Assembly (NCBI GenBank): GCA_937941765.1
Contig: CALDGQ010000010.1
Span: forward strand, 62,001 to 126,000
DNA: 64,000 nt
DNA from: an uncultured Saprospiraceae bacterium
GTDB taxonomy: Bacteria > Bacteroidota > Bacteroidia > Chitinophagales > Saprospiraceae
Reading direction: 5' to 3'
In this document: in pieces, positions 48,717 to 58,349 of the stretch
How positions within the stretch are numbered: the first letter of the stretch is position 1
How the letters are laid out: each line of letters opens with the position of its first letter
The notes under the pieces: model-generated
Seen by the model: the letters and a program-made list of their open reading frames with translations, nothing else
The model's database searches: none
What the model was told of the DNA's origin: nothing
Position numbers and translations under genes: made by a program

Positions 48717-50297
48717 CTAATCCATCCACCAAACCTCAACCCCAGAAAAATCTCCACCCATATTCCCAACTTGCAAATCATACATCTCCGTATTCAAAGC
48801 AGCCTCAGAAGGTGGATAAGTAAAACGGAAAAAATCATTAGCAGGTTTTTCACGAGGCACATTATTCGTCCTACGTAACAAACTAAACGCTTCCCAAGGT
48901 TGACGGAAATAATCTACCCATCTTTGTTCATATATCTTAGTAAGATTGTCAGTTGCACTTGCATTGGTGTCAAATGCGTATTTAGGATGTTGGACGGTTG
49001 CAAATAATTCTCCAGTTGATAGAATGGTTGGTTTATTGACCCAAATTTCAGATTCTACAACGTGATTTTGCCAAAATTCCAGTGACTCAATCATACCATT
49101 GGAGTAGGCTGCTTGTGCTAAAAAGGGATCAGCAGCAACACCTAGCCCACGTAAAAATATCTCAGCTCGTAAAAATTGAACTTCCGCAGAAGTCATCAAT
49201 ATCTCAGGAATATCTTTTTCATCACGGACTAAATAAAAATTGACAGCACTATAAATATTGCCATCGCCTTTGTTAGCATGATTGGCATCTCGTCGATCTT
49301 TGTTGTAAGGTTCACCACCAGATTGAATAGTGTTGGCATCAGCAATTTGAGGGAAAGGAACCCATTCGTCATTAACATTTGGTTCGAAAAAGAAGTGAAT
49401 ACGTGGGTCTAAAATATCCTCATTATTCTCTGTCATAAAATCCCACATCGTTGATCCCATTCTCACTTTGTTGTGTTCTCTAAATGACCAATTCACCCCT
49501 AAATTAGTCCACAATTGATTTCTAGGATGCATCACAGCATCTCCATTTTTTATGATGGTATTGGCACCACTTTCAATTAAAAATTGAATTCTTTCAGCCG
49601 CATAATCTGGATCTTTATCGTGCATTCTAACAAGGTGTCGAAGTTGTAAGGAGTTACTGAATCGTACCCATTTTCCTAGATCGTCATAAAACAAAGTCTC
49701 ACTTTCATTGTAACGGATATAATCATTACCTTGACTTGTTTTGTTCGCGGTACTTAACAATTCAGATGCGGATTTAAGATTTTCCAAAAGCGTTTTATAA
49801 ATGCTTTCTTGGTTGTCATATTTCGCACGAATAATTGCGTTCTCGACAAATACTTGTCCTGCTTCAGAAAATGGGATATCACCAAACAAATCAGTTACTT
49901 GAAATGTTTTGTACGCCATCAAAATATCTAATTGTGCTTTCATCACAGCTCCTAATTCTGGATCATTGGAATAAGAATTGAAACGACTGTAAAGTTCGTT
50001 TGCATTTTTTAAAGCATCATAATAGTTGGTCCAAATATCTTCCGTTCCACCACTAATATTTCCAAAAGTTTTGGCGGTTACGACTGCTTGTTCCGTTACA
50101 TCATATAAGACCTCGTTGTGTAAAAACAATTGCCGATTCCATCCCAATCGAAGCGAGTTGACAATCGCATTAAACAAAGAACCATCAGAAACATTGGAAG
50201 GAGAAAGTGGGTTGGTGTTGAGTTCTTCAAAACCTTTATCACAACTAAATGAAGTCACTATCAAAACACTACAAATAATAAGAATCAATCGCTTCAT
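48717..50297 (-). CDS. SusD/RagB family outer-membrane lipoprotein
   Basis: 526 aa. Lipoprotein signal LILIICSVLIVTSFSC with Cys19, then KGFEELNTNPLSPSNVSDGS and the TPR-like helices of the SusD fold (LDILMAYKTFQVTDLFGDIP, SEVQFLRAEIFLRGLG). SusD lids the partner SusC barrel and captures the ligand at the cell surface. The short form with VDYFRQPWEAFSLLRRTNN matches the SusD-like family often paired with peptide or glycan transporters. It is 24 bp behind susC and is the last gene of the operon. Confidence 0.93.
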   Translation of the reverse strand: MKRLILIICSVLIVTSFSCDKGFEELNTNPLSPSNVSDGSLFNAIVNSLRLGWNRQLFLHNEVLYDVTEQAVVTAKTFGNISGGTEDIWTNYYDALKNANELYSRFNSYSNDPELGAVMKAQLDILMAYKTFQVTDLFGDIPFSEAGQVFVENAIIRAKYDNQESIYKTLLENLKSASELLSTANKTSQGNDYIRYNESETLFYDDLGKWVRFSNSLQLRHLVRMHDKDPDYAAERIQFLIESGANTIIKNGDAVMHPRNQLWTNLGVNWSFREHNKVRMGSTMWDFMTENNEDILDPRIHFFFEPNVNDEWVPFPQIADANTIQSGGEPYNKDRRDANHANKGDGNIYSAVNFYLVRDEKDIPEILMTSAEVQFLRAEIFLRGLGVAADPFLAQAAYSNGMIESLEFWQNHVVESEIWVNKPTILSTGELFATVQHPKYAFDTNASATDNLTKIYEQRWVDYFRQPWEAFSLLRRTNNVPREKPANDFFRFTYPPSEAALNTEMYDLQVGNMGGDFSGVEVWWMD

Positions 50298-50321
50298 GAC
50301 AAATAAATTTTCAATGTGATT

Positions 50322-53300
50322 TTAAAAAGAAGAAGAAATTCGCAAACTAAAAGATCGCATACTTGGATACGAAGCCCACTCCAAACCTTGTGCATTTCCA
50401 GAACCCGCGATACCTTCAGGATTGATCTTGTCAGGTATCGAAGAATAGAAATAAAACAAATCACGCCCGACTAAAGAAAGGTTTAGATTTTGGAAAAATT
50501 TCAATTTCTTAAGTTGCTTAGTGTTGAAAGCATAAGACAAGGTAATTTCACGCATTTTTACCCAAGAGTTATCGATAATTCCAGGTGTTGTCAAAATTTT
50601 TCCCCATCCACCAGCATTGGGTAAATACTTGTAATAATAATGAACCACATTGTTATTCGGAGTACCATCTGCTAACACACCAGGTAATATAACACCAACA
50701 TTACGAGTCTCGCCAGAAGGATCGGTATAGGGTAAACCATTCCCATTTCGTTCTTCTAAGGTCAGTGGACTTTGGCCAGTTTGCAATCCAATAACATAAG
50801 AGCCAGCATAAATATCACCTCCAATTTTGGTGTCCACTAAAGTTCTTAATTTCCAGTTTTTGTATTTGATATCCAGATTCCATCCTCCTGTAAAGTCGGG
50901 TGAAGCATTGCCGATTGGAACAATATTTTCGGTCACCAAATAATGGGTGCCTTCATCGTTGAGCATTGGTTGACCGTTTTCATGATAGACATGATCGTAG
51001 CCATAGATAGTCCCATATTCTTCTCCTTCACGAACCATAATTTTGGGTCCAAAGTCACCCCATATTTGTCCGATTTCTAAAAACTCAGCACCATCGCCAA
51101 GACTCTTGACAAAGTTTCTATTGTGCGCAAAATTAAGTCCGGTATTGATATATCCACCTTTGAATTTGGCCACATAAGCTGCAATTCCAACTTCAAATCC
51201 ATAGTTTTCTAAGACACCATTATTGATTCTGATTTCAGAAGCACCAGAAGATGAAGGAGTAGGAGAATCCAAAATTTGGTCGAAAGAATTGATGTAGTAA
51301 TAAGTGAAGTCCGTAGTAATTCTATCATCGAACATCCCAAGTGTTAATCCAACTTCATAAGAATTTGCTTGTTGTGGTTTTAAGTCTGTCGGTGGTTTTG
51401 TAGAAGGTAAAGTAGCAGTCTGTTGACCATTAAAAGTGCCAGTATCATAAACAAAATCCAGTAAAAATGGATCCGTATCAGAAGCGGTTTTAGCAACAGA
51501 TGCACGTATTTTTGCAAAAGTCAACCAGCCAGGCATTTTCATGGATTCAGAAACAATATAACTCAAAGAAGCAGAAGGGTAGAAGTAAGAATTATTGGCT
51601 AATGGCAAAGAAGAAGACCAATCATTTCTACCAGATATTTCCAAAAATAAATAGTTTTTAAAATCGATATTCAAAAAGGAATAAAGCGAGTTAATCTTTT
51701 TCGAAAATCGAATTTCATTGGCTGTTGGTAATTGATCCAAATCAGATCCCGCATTATTACTCAAGGCAAATAACCATGGATTTACCCAATTGGAGTTGGA
51801 GAAATTTAGTCCATATTGATCCCGATTCCAGCGCGTACCACCCACAGAAAGAGATACATCAAATGGAGAATTAAAAATTCCATCTTTATGTGCTGTCAAA
51901 ATAGCATCTAAATTAACAACGCTATTACGATCTATCTCATTGGCATATTCAGCACCGTTCACACCAGATAAATCGTGTGGATTAAAACGCTTTTCAAATT
52001 CATTTAAATTGAAATCCATACCCGCTTTTACACTTCCTACAAGCCATTCTGTTGGTTGATATTGTAAGCCAATTGAGCCAATCAATTTATTTCTTGTGAG
52101 ATAAGTATTTTGATTGTAAGTATTCCACCACAAATTTTCAGGCGTGTATTGAAATGGGTAATTTCCATCATAGGTATATCTAGTTCCATCTTCATTGATG
52201 TTCAATGTTTCTTCCAATCCTTTATAAGATCTTGGCCAACTATACAATATTCCTTTTCCAAAAGAAGCATTGTTGTCATCACCAAGAGAAGGACTATTTT
52301 TGCGATTAAAATTGATGTAACTAATACCAATTGTTGAGGTCAAATTTTTGCTAATTTTCAATTCAGAACCAACATTGAAAGTATATTGTTTGAAATTAGA
52401 GTTTGGGACAACTGCTTTGTGATCTTGATAACTCATCGATACTCGAACAGTCCCAAAATCACCACCACTAGAAAAATTGACATTGTGTGTTGTAGTATTT
52501 CCTTGACTGAAAAATTGCTTTAAATTATCAGGTTGCGCATCAAAAGCTCTCAATTCCCCATCCCACCATCTTACCATTTGACCTTCCATTTTTGGTCCCC
52601 AAGAAACTCCGGTAGAGTAGAAGCCAAAAGATTCTGTAGTCGGTCTACCAAAAGGTCCATTGCTAGTGTGTACACTGTTTGGGTATATGTTTTCGCCAGC
52701 ACCATTTTGGGCAAAAGTTGGTGCGTTTAAACTAATCGGTCCACCTGCTCCATAGGTGTTTTGAACTTCCCGAAAACGAAAGGGTTGTATATTTTTATAA
52801 GTAACCGCATATTCCAATCCCATTCCTTTTCGTTGAGATCCTTTTTTGGTAGTAATCAAAACCACGCCATTGGCACCTCGCATTCCATACTTCGCTGATG
52901 CAGTTGGTCCTTTAAGAATGTTGACCTCTGCAATATCTTCGGGATTAATATTGTTGATTGCAGAACCCCAATCGGTGCCGCCACTTATATTTGTAAGTCC
53001 AGGTGGATTTTCAATTGGAATACCATCTACAATGATGAGTGGCTGATTATTTCCTTTGATATTATTGTTGCCACGTATAGTGATACGGGAAGTACCGCCA
53101 TCGACTCCATTAGCACTTGCAATATTGACACCTGCGGATTTACCTGATAATGCATTCACCATGTTAGAAGCACCTGATAAAGCGATTTCATCTCCTCCAA
53201 ATTGATCGGTAGAATAACCTAATTCTCGTTTTTGTCTTTTGGTTCCTGGACCCGTTACGACGACTTGGTCAAGTTGGACCGCATCCGATTCCAATTGAAT

Positions 53301-53570
53301 GGTCAAGTTTTCTTTTCCATCGACAGCCTGTTCAAAAGTTTGATAGCCAATATAGGAGAAACGCAATGTTGTTGGCCCATCAATTTGTAAAGAAAAAGAA
53401 CCATCAAAATCACTTGTTGTACCATTTTTTTTGTCGATGTCCATGACAGTGACACCAATCAACGGTTCTCCATCTGCAAGATCAACAATCAAACCTTTTA
53501 CTTCAACTTGAGCAGAAATAAAAAGTGGTACAAGAAGGAATAAAACCCCTGTACAAATAAAATCTCTCAT
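50322..53570 (-). CDS. SusC/RagA family TonB-dependent transporter
   Basis: 1082 aa. Signal peptide, then a carboxypeptidase-regulatory-like domain (VKGLIVDLADGEPLIGVTVM ... LRFSYIGYQTFEQ), the plug (SGKSAGVNIASANGVDGGTS, RITIRGNNNIKGNNQPLIIV, DGIPIENPP) and a 22-strand barrel ending SYPSMRSFSLRISSSF with the C-terminal aromatic residue. It imports the ligand held by SusD, powered by TonB. It lies 18 bp after the LamG/PNGase-like gene. The substrate cannot be read from sequence; that neighbour hints at glycoprotein-derived material. Confidence 0.95.
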   Translation of the reverse strand: MRDFICTGVLFLLVPLFISAQVEVKGLIVDLADGEPLIGVTVMDIDKKNGTTSDFDGSFSLQIDGPTTLRFSYIGYQTFEQAVDGKENLTIQLESDAVQLDQVVVTGPGTKRQKRELGYSTDQFGGDEIALSGASNMVNALSGKSAGVNIASANGVDGGTSRITIRGNNNIKGNNQPLIIVDGIPIENPPGLTNISGGTDWGSAINNINPEDIAEVNILKGPTASAKYGMRGANGVVLITTKKGSQRKGMGLEYAVTYKNIQPFRFREVQNTYGAGGPISLNAPTFAQNGAGENIYPNSVHTSNGPFGRPTTESFGFYSTGVSWGPKMEGQMVRWWDGELRAFDAQPDNLKQFFSQGNTTTHNVNFSSGGDFGTVRVSMSYQDHKAVVPNSNFKQYTFNVGSELKISKNLTSTIGISYINFNRKNSPSLGDDNNASFGKGILYSWPRSYKGLEETLNINEDGTRYTYDGNYPFQYTPENLWWNTYNQNTYLTRNKLIGSIGLQYQPTEWLVGSVKAGMDFNLNEFEKRFNPHDLSGVNGAEYANEIDRNSVVNLDAILTAHKDGIFNSPFDVSLSVGGTRWNRDQYGLNFSNSNWVNPWLFALSNNAGSDLDQLPTANEIRFSKKINSLYSFLNIDFKNYLFLEISGRNDWSSSLPLANNSYFYPSASLSYIVSESMKMPGWLTFAKIRASVAKTASDTDPFLLDFVYDTGTFNGQQTATLPSTKPPTDLKPQQANSYEVGLTLGMFDDRITTDFTYYYINSFDQILDSPTPSSSGASEIRINNGVLENYGFEVGIAAYVAKFKGGYINTGLNFAHNRNFVKSLGDGAEFLEIGQIWGDFGPKIMVREGEEYGTIYGYDHVYHENGQPMLNDEGTHYLVTENIVPIGNASPDFTGGWNLDIKYKNWKLRTLVDTKIGGDIYAGSYVIGLQTGQSPLTLEERNGNGLPYTDPSGETRNVGVILPGVLADGTPNNNVVHYYYKYLPNAGGWGKILTTPGIIDNSWVKMREITLSYAFNTKQLKKLKFFQNLNLSLVGRDLFYFYSSIPDKINPEGIAGSGNAQGLEWASYPSMRSFSLRISSSF

Positions 53571-53588
53571 CCTATTCTCTGTTTAGCG

Positions 53589-56102
53589 CTATTTAATAAT
53601 GACTAGTTTTTTAGAAGCGGTGTGTCCATCTGTATTGATGATTTTTACAAAGTAAGTTCCTGCATGGTCTAATTCAATTTGTTCATTTGTTGAATTAATA
53701 GTGCGTTCCAACAAAAAGCTTCCATTGATATTATAAACTTGTAATTGACCGCTTATTAAACTTTCATCCAATTCAATATTGACAAAAGAATTACTTGGAT
53801 TAGGAGTCAAATTGAATTGCTGTGCAACGATTTGGTCTTCAATGTTTACGATTGAGAAAACATCACTTTTGATCCAATCATCACCTGGATTTTCATCAAT
53901 ATTAATATCCACTTCACCGTAGAAGAAATTGTCTCCATTTGCTAGAACAAGTCCAGGAAATGTTGCAGGTGTAAATTCCAATGTGGTACCTTCTCCAGGA
54001 GCCAAAGCATCTCCAAAATTAAATGATCCTACTGAAGTTCCATTGAGATAGAGATGCGTCATGAAATTTGAAACAGACGTATTTCCGTTGTTAATAACAG
54101 TGATAGAAACAGATTCAATCATGTTACTAGTGATGATGGGTTCAATATCCGCTGTCAACAAATTCGTGTAATCCTGATAACGCTCAGAGCTCTTTTCAAT
54201 AAAGAAATCATGCTTTCTATAATGAGGTTCCGTATGACCACTATCATTGTAACCTGTGTTCAATAAATTGACATAATCTTCAAAGACATAATCAAAAATT
54301 GCGGAAGTTCCAGGAGCTGCAACACCAGTTGTTTCGACTATATATGGTTGTACTTCTTGACCAGGACACCAACCAGCACGCGAGAATAACCAATTGCCAT
54401 TTTGGTCTGCACAAGCATTACTTGCACAATCATCTTTCCATAAATTATGTTGAGCAACTTCGCTTCCATTGACTTGAAAGCTGTGTGTTTTATTAGAAAA
54501 TTCTGCAGCATTTTCGGTGTTGCCTTGTCCATGTCCAGTAAGCTGTATACGTGCATGTGAAGCTTCCGTATTATTGTCCACCATAATTTCTACTTCTGGT
54601 AAATCATGTGAAATTCCAGGGTCACCATACACTTGATAATCCATTTGATAAATTGGCGTAACTTTTTGGTAGGGCATCGCAGCATTCCCTTCTATTAATT
54701 CTAACTCAACTGTTGCATTCCATCCATTTGGTCCCCAAACTTGGATGTAAGAATTGTAATCTACTTCACCTTGAAAAATGGTTTTGAAATCAGTTACATC
54801 AATGGTCCAAGGTCCACAAGCGATCCCATATGGTGTGATATATCTTGCCAATTCAAAAGAACCTTGAGCAGTAAATGCGGTAACTTTTGCAGGTTGATCC
54901 CAAGGATCACAACCACCAGAAGGGCAACTCAAAGTGATGCGCATCAATAATTGTTCGTATTCAGCAAGGTCATAAGGAAGCACAACTGAATTGAATTTAT
55001 TTTGACCTGCTCCACCAAAATTGTGTGTTGTTTGTTTGAAAAGTACAATGTTATTGCCTGGAATATTGGTTAAGTTGGCAGTTGTTGAATTGTTTAATCC
55101 GTTCTCATCATTAGGGTGCGATACAGTCGCTTCAATTTCAATATCTGAATATTCAGTAAAGTCTGCCGGTGTTTCTAAGAGGTAACTCATTAGTTCGCCT
55201 GCTGCCAAAGTTTCATTAATCGTTTCAGAAATTGCAATGTTACCATTGATGGAAACATCAATTTGGAAATTAGATAGCGCAGAAGTTCCAGTATTTTGGA
55301 CACGTGCAGTTACTTGGATCGGTCTTGTTTTCATGTTCAATTGATCGATACCTGTAATTGCTTGTAAACTTAAATCGAACATTGGCAAGGTATAGCCATC
55401 CACCCAATTGTTATCACCAATACTTACACCAGTTGCGGAACAAGCCGCATCCACTAAATTGGTTGCAACCATACCGCTACCTTCATTCATTGGTAGATAG
55501 ACTGCTAATCCAGTTTCGGAACCCGTTAAGTCAACAGTCGCATTATCTGCAATCTCAGTTGGAGTTCTGGCAACATTCCAAATTCTAACTTCATCAATTA
55601 CACCATCAAAAAATCGACCATCGAAACCTGCAGATGCACCTATATGTAATGGTTGAGGAAGGTTAGATGGAGTGCCAGTAAAACTACCTGCTGCCACTTC
55701 TTGCCCATCGATATATAATTTTACGGCACCATTATTTACCACACCAGCTACATGATGCCATTGATTGACATTCATTAATGAAGAAGAAACAGTTTCTTCC
55801 CAAACATTGTCTACAGCGATAACAAAAGATAATTTTCCATTGTCCCCACATCTAAATGCATAACCCCGATCAGGTCCTTGATTGTCTTTACCTACAATTG
55901 ATCCTCGCCAAACTTCTGTAGTCCAATTGTTGGCAAAAATCCACGCTTCTATCGTATAGGCATCTCCTATATTTTGATTTGGCTTGTGATCAATGGTAAG
56001 ATAATCAGCAGTCCCGTCTAAAAGTATGGCGGAATTTTGCGCCAAACTATAGAAGCTAGAAATCAAGAATAGAAATAAGAAATAGTATTGTAAGTTTTTC
56101 AT
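53589..56102 (-). CDS. Secreted LamG and PNGase F-like protein with T9SS sorting domain
   Basis: 837 aa. Signal peptide (NLQYYFLFLFLISSFYSLAQ), a LamG/concanavalin-like domain (residues about 25-215, IDHKPNQNIGDAYTIEAWIF, QWHHVAGVVNNGAVKLYIDG), CARDB-like beta domains, and a central part with CDPWDQPAKVTAF and ELARYITPYGIACGPWTIDV, DVTDFKTIF that resembles peptide-N-glycosidase F (DPWDR, ARFITPYG). The sorting domain at the end (NLTPNPSNSFVNIELDESLI) signals T9SS export. It may remove N-glycans from glycoproteins, feeding the SusCD pair encoded downstream; the enzymatic assignment is probable, not proven. Confidence 0.75.
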   Translation of the reverse strand: MKNLQYYFLFLFLISSFYSLAQNSAILLDGTADYLTIDHKPNQNIGDAYTIEAWIFANNWTTEVWRGSIVGKDNQGPDRGYAFRCGDNGKLSFVIAVDNVWEETVSSSLMNVNQWHHVAGVVNNGAVKLYIDGQEVAAGSFTGTPSNLPQPLHIGASAGFDGRFFDGVIDEVRIWNVARTPTEIADNATVDLTGSETGLAVYLPMNEGSGMVATNLVDAACSATGVSIGDNNWVDGYTLPMFDLSLQAITGIDQLNMKTRPIQVTARVQNTGTSALSNFQIDVSINGNIAISETINETLAAGELMSYLLETPADFTEYSDIEIEATVSHPNDENGLNNSTTANLTNIPGNNIVLFKQTTHNFGGAGQNKFNSVVLPYDLAEYEQLLMRITLSCPSGGCDPWDQPAKVTAFTAQGSFELARYITPYGIACGPWTIDVTDFKTIFQGEVDYNSYIQVWGPNGWNATVELELIEGNAAMPYQKVTPIYQMDYQVYGDPGISHDLPEVEIMVDNNTEASHARIQLTGHGQGNTENAAEFSNKTHSFQVNGSEVAQHNLWKDDCASNACADQNGNWLFSRAGWCPGQEVQPYIVETTGVAAPGTSAIFDYVFEDYVNLLNTGYNDSGHTEPHYRKHDFFIEKSSERYQDYTNLLTADIEPIITSNMIESVSITVINNGNTSVSNFMTHLYLNGTSVGSFNFGDALAPGEGTTLEFTPATFPGLVLANGDNFFYGEVDINIDENPGDDWIKSDVFSIVNIEDQIVAQQFNLTPNPSNSFVNIELDESLISGQLQVYNINGSFLLERTINSTNEQIELDHAGTYFVKIINTDGHTASKKLVIIK

Positions 56103-56505
56103 TATGATCTTTGAAGTTGAGTCAAATAATTATTGCATCTAATTTAAGCATAAAGGAAAACCTTTTAGGTAATAGAAGCTAGATATTCTGACTTGATGGT
56201 TACATATAAAGCGTATATGGTTTTTGCTTTTCGGGCATTTCATCTTCTTGAAAATATTCTATTATCATACTATATATATGGTGATAGTCAATAAGCACAA
56301 TGTTGATAAGTTGCGAATGCAACCATGATTTCTGCTCTTTCGATAGGTTGGTCTCGCTTAATTCAACGAAAAAGCGGTTTGTTTTAAAATGTGGAAAACT
56401 TTTTTTTGTTCAACTTTTACTTAAACCACTTTTGCCCAACTCGTTGAATATGAGCGATTTTTAAAATATAGACTATATATAGTAGTAAAAAAACCTTGTT
56501 CCTTG

Positions 56506-56531
56506 GTGGGAAAAAGTGGGAATTTGTGGTA
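56506..56531 (+). promoter_or_regulatory. MraZ operator: three GTGGGA-type boxes
   Basis: GTGGGA (56506-56511), GTGGGA (56516-56521) and GTGGTA (56526-56531) repeat at exact 10-bp steps. MraZ is known to bind direct GTGGG[A/T] repeats with 4-bp spacers before its own gene. The boxes occupy the -33 region of the promoter at 56541, so binding should block RNA polymerase. The rest of 56103-56505 shows only a TATCA/TGATA palindrome near 56269-56292. Confidence 0.9.
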
Positions 56532-56540
56532 AAAAAACTC

Positions 56541-56548
56541 TATTTTTG
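56541..56548 (+). promoter_or_regulatory. -7 box of the dcw cluster promoter
   Basis: TATTTTTG fits TAnnTTTG. The start of transcription would fall at about 56553-56555, directly at the mraZ ATG (56556). Confidence 0.65.
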
Positions 56549-56555
56549 AGTAGAA

Positions 56556-57053
56556 ATGATAGGACAAGGTAACAATTCTTTCAATTTTTATGGTGAATTC
56601 ACTTGCAAAGTGGATGCGAAAAGTCGTGTCCGATTACCCGGTGAGATGATTGACCAGCTGAAAGTAATTGATAATCAGACGTTTATCATGAATAGAGGGG
56701 AAGATGGGCAGATAATTTTATTTCCAAAACCAGTGTGGGATGAGAAATTAAGCTCACTTCGTCAATTGAATCGGTTTGATAGCAAGTCGAGAGATTTTAC
56801 AAGATTGTTTTTGAGAGGTGTGAGTATTGTGAAGTTAGATGCAGGCAATAGGTTGTTAATTCCTAAAAAATTGGTTGACTACGCAGGCATCACTAAAGAA
56901 ATCGCAATCTTGGCTTTGTTTGATCAATTTGAAATTTGGGATACGCAGAAGTACGAAGAATTTGTCATCAACAGATCTCAAGAAGAATTCCACAAGTTGG
57001 GTCAAGAAGTAATGGTTGATAAAAAACCAGATGAACCAACCTCAAAAGAATAA
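56556..57053 (+). CDS. mraZ: Transcriptional regulator MraZ
   Basis: 165 aa with two SpoVT/AbrB-like halves, each carrying the DxxxR motif (KVDAKSRVRLPGEM and KLDAGNRLLIPKKL). MraZ represses the dcw cluster by binding GTGGGA repeats; three such boxes lie 25-50 bp upstream. The C-terminal tail (VMVDKKPDEPTSKE) is short and polar. The stop is 2 bp before rsmH. The ATG at the expected 5' end of the mRNA suggests leaderless or nearly leaderless translation. Confidence 0.96.
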   Translation: MIGQGNNSFNFYGEFTCKVDAKSRVRLPGEMIDQLKVIDNQTFIMNRGEDGQIILFPKPVWDEKLSSLRQLNRFDSKSRDFTRLFLRGVSIVKLDAGNRLLIPKKLVDYAGITKEIAILALFDQFEIWDTQKYEEFVINRSQEEFHKLGQEVMVDKKPDEPTSKE

Positions 57054-57055
57054 AA

Positions 57056-57970
57056 ATGGAGTACCACAATCCAGTATTACTGAAAGAAAGCATCGAAGGA
57101 TTAGAAATTAAGCAAAATGGAATATATCTCGATGCGACTTTTGGAGGAGGAGGGCACTCACGAGAAATTATAAAACAGATAGGTAGCAAAGGCATGCTTA
57201 TCGGATTTGATCAGGATGAAGACGTTAAACCAAATTTGATCGACGATGATCGTTTTTTGTTTATCAATCACAACTTCAGATACCTGAAACGTTTTTTGAA
57301 ATTACACCAGATCGGAGAAGTTGATGGGATACTTGCTGACTTAGGCATTTCTTCTCATCACATCAACAAAGCTGAAAGAGGATTTTCTCACCGATTCGAT
57401 GCCGCTATAGATATGCGGATGAATCAGAAAGACGAAGTAACTGCTGGAAGTATACTTAATAGTTATACAACAGAAGAATTACAAAATGTCTTTAGTATGT
57501 ACGGAGAAGTAAGAAATTCCAAAACCCTTGCCCAGGCTATTGTTGAACAGCGAAACATCAAAGATCTAGAAACGATTAATGAATTTATTAGAACCATTGA
57601 TCCCTGGGTGCGTGGCAATCGAAATCGATATTTGTCATGTGTCTTTCAAGCACTTCGTATGGAAGTCAACGATGAAGTAGGGGCGCTCAAAGATTTTCTG
57701 CAAGATTCATTATCAGCTTTAAAAGAGGGTGGATTGATTGTTATCATATCCTATCATTCTATTGAAGATCGTTTGGTTAAAAACTTTTTTAAGACCGGTA
57801 ATTTCGAAGGACAACAAGAAAAAGATTTTTACGGGAATATTCACAGACCGTTTAAGGTGATCACGAAAAAAGCAAAAGTTCCAACACCTGAGGAAGTGAA
57901 TAGTAATCCTCGCTCTCGCAGCGCGAAAATGAGAATTGCCCAAAAACAGTTTACAAAATCTAAAAGCTAG
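57056..57970 (+). CDS. rsmH: 16S rRNA (cytosine(1402)-N(4))-methyltransferase
   Basis: 304 aa. PVLLKESIEGLEI, the SAM-binding LDATFGGGGHSREI, LADLGISSHHINKAERGFSH, DMRMNQ and VISYHSIEDRLVKNFF are the conserved RsmH (MraW) blocks. It methylates N4 of C1402 in 16S rRNA. It sits at its conserved place behind mraZ and 31 bp before ftsL. Confidence 0.96.
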   Translation: MEYHNPVLLKESIEGLEIKQNGIYLDATFGGGGHSREIIKQIGSKGMLIGFDQDEDVKPNLIDDDRFLFINHNFRYLKRFLKLHQIGEVDGILADLGISSHHINKAERGFSHRFDAAIDMRMNQKDEVTAGSILNSYTTEELQNVFSMYGEVRNSKTLAQAIVEQRNIKDLETINEFIRTIDPWVRGNRNRYLSCVFQALRMEVNDEVGALKDFLQDSLSALKEGGLIVIISYHSIEDRLVKNFFKTGNFEGQQEKDFYGNIHRPFKVITKKAKVPTPEEVNSNPRSRSAKMRIAQKQFTKSKS

Positions 57971-58001
57971 CTCCAAAAAGAGATAGCGAAATAAAGTCAT
58001 C

Positions 58002-58349
58002 ATGGCGGAAAAACGGAAGATCACTGATTACATGCATTTTAGTGGTTGGAGTGCAAAGGTGTTTTTGAAAAATTTACCTTTTATTATTTTCCTTGGTATG
58101 TTGTGCACGGTGTATATCGCAAATTCACACTATGCATTACGAAAAATCCGAGAGATTAAAATAAAACAAGAACAACTAAAGCAACTCCGATGGCACTATA
58201 TGACCATACAGACGGACTTGATGTATAGCAATAAACATTCTGAAGTCGTGAAAAATGTCCAAGAGATTGACTTGAAAATTCAAACGAAGAAACCTAAAAA
58301 AATAGTCGTTACTAAACCGAAAGCTAGCAATGATAAACGTAAAAAATGA
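58002..58349 (+). CDS. ftsL: FtsL-like cell division protein
   Basis: 115 aa. A short cytoplasmic start (HFSGWSAKVFLKNL), one membrane helix (PFIIFLGMLCTVYIANSHYA) and a periplasmic coiled coil (LRKIREIKIKQEQLKQLRWH) end in a lysine-rich tail. This is the Bacteroidota FtsL type, small and poorly conserved but always between rsmH and ftsI. It is expected to form part of the FtsQLB bridge that activates the septal synthase. Its last 20 bp overlap the next gene. Confidence 0.85.
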   Translation: MAEKRKITDYMHFSGWSAKVFLKNLPFIIFLGMLCTVYIANSHYALRKIREIKIKQEQLKQLRWHYMTIQTDLMYSNKHSEVVKNVQEIDLKIQTKKPKKIVVTKPKASNDKRKK

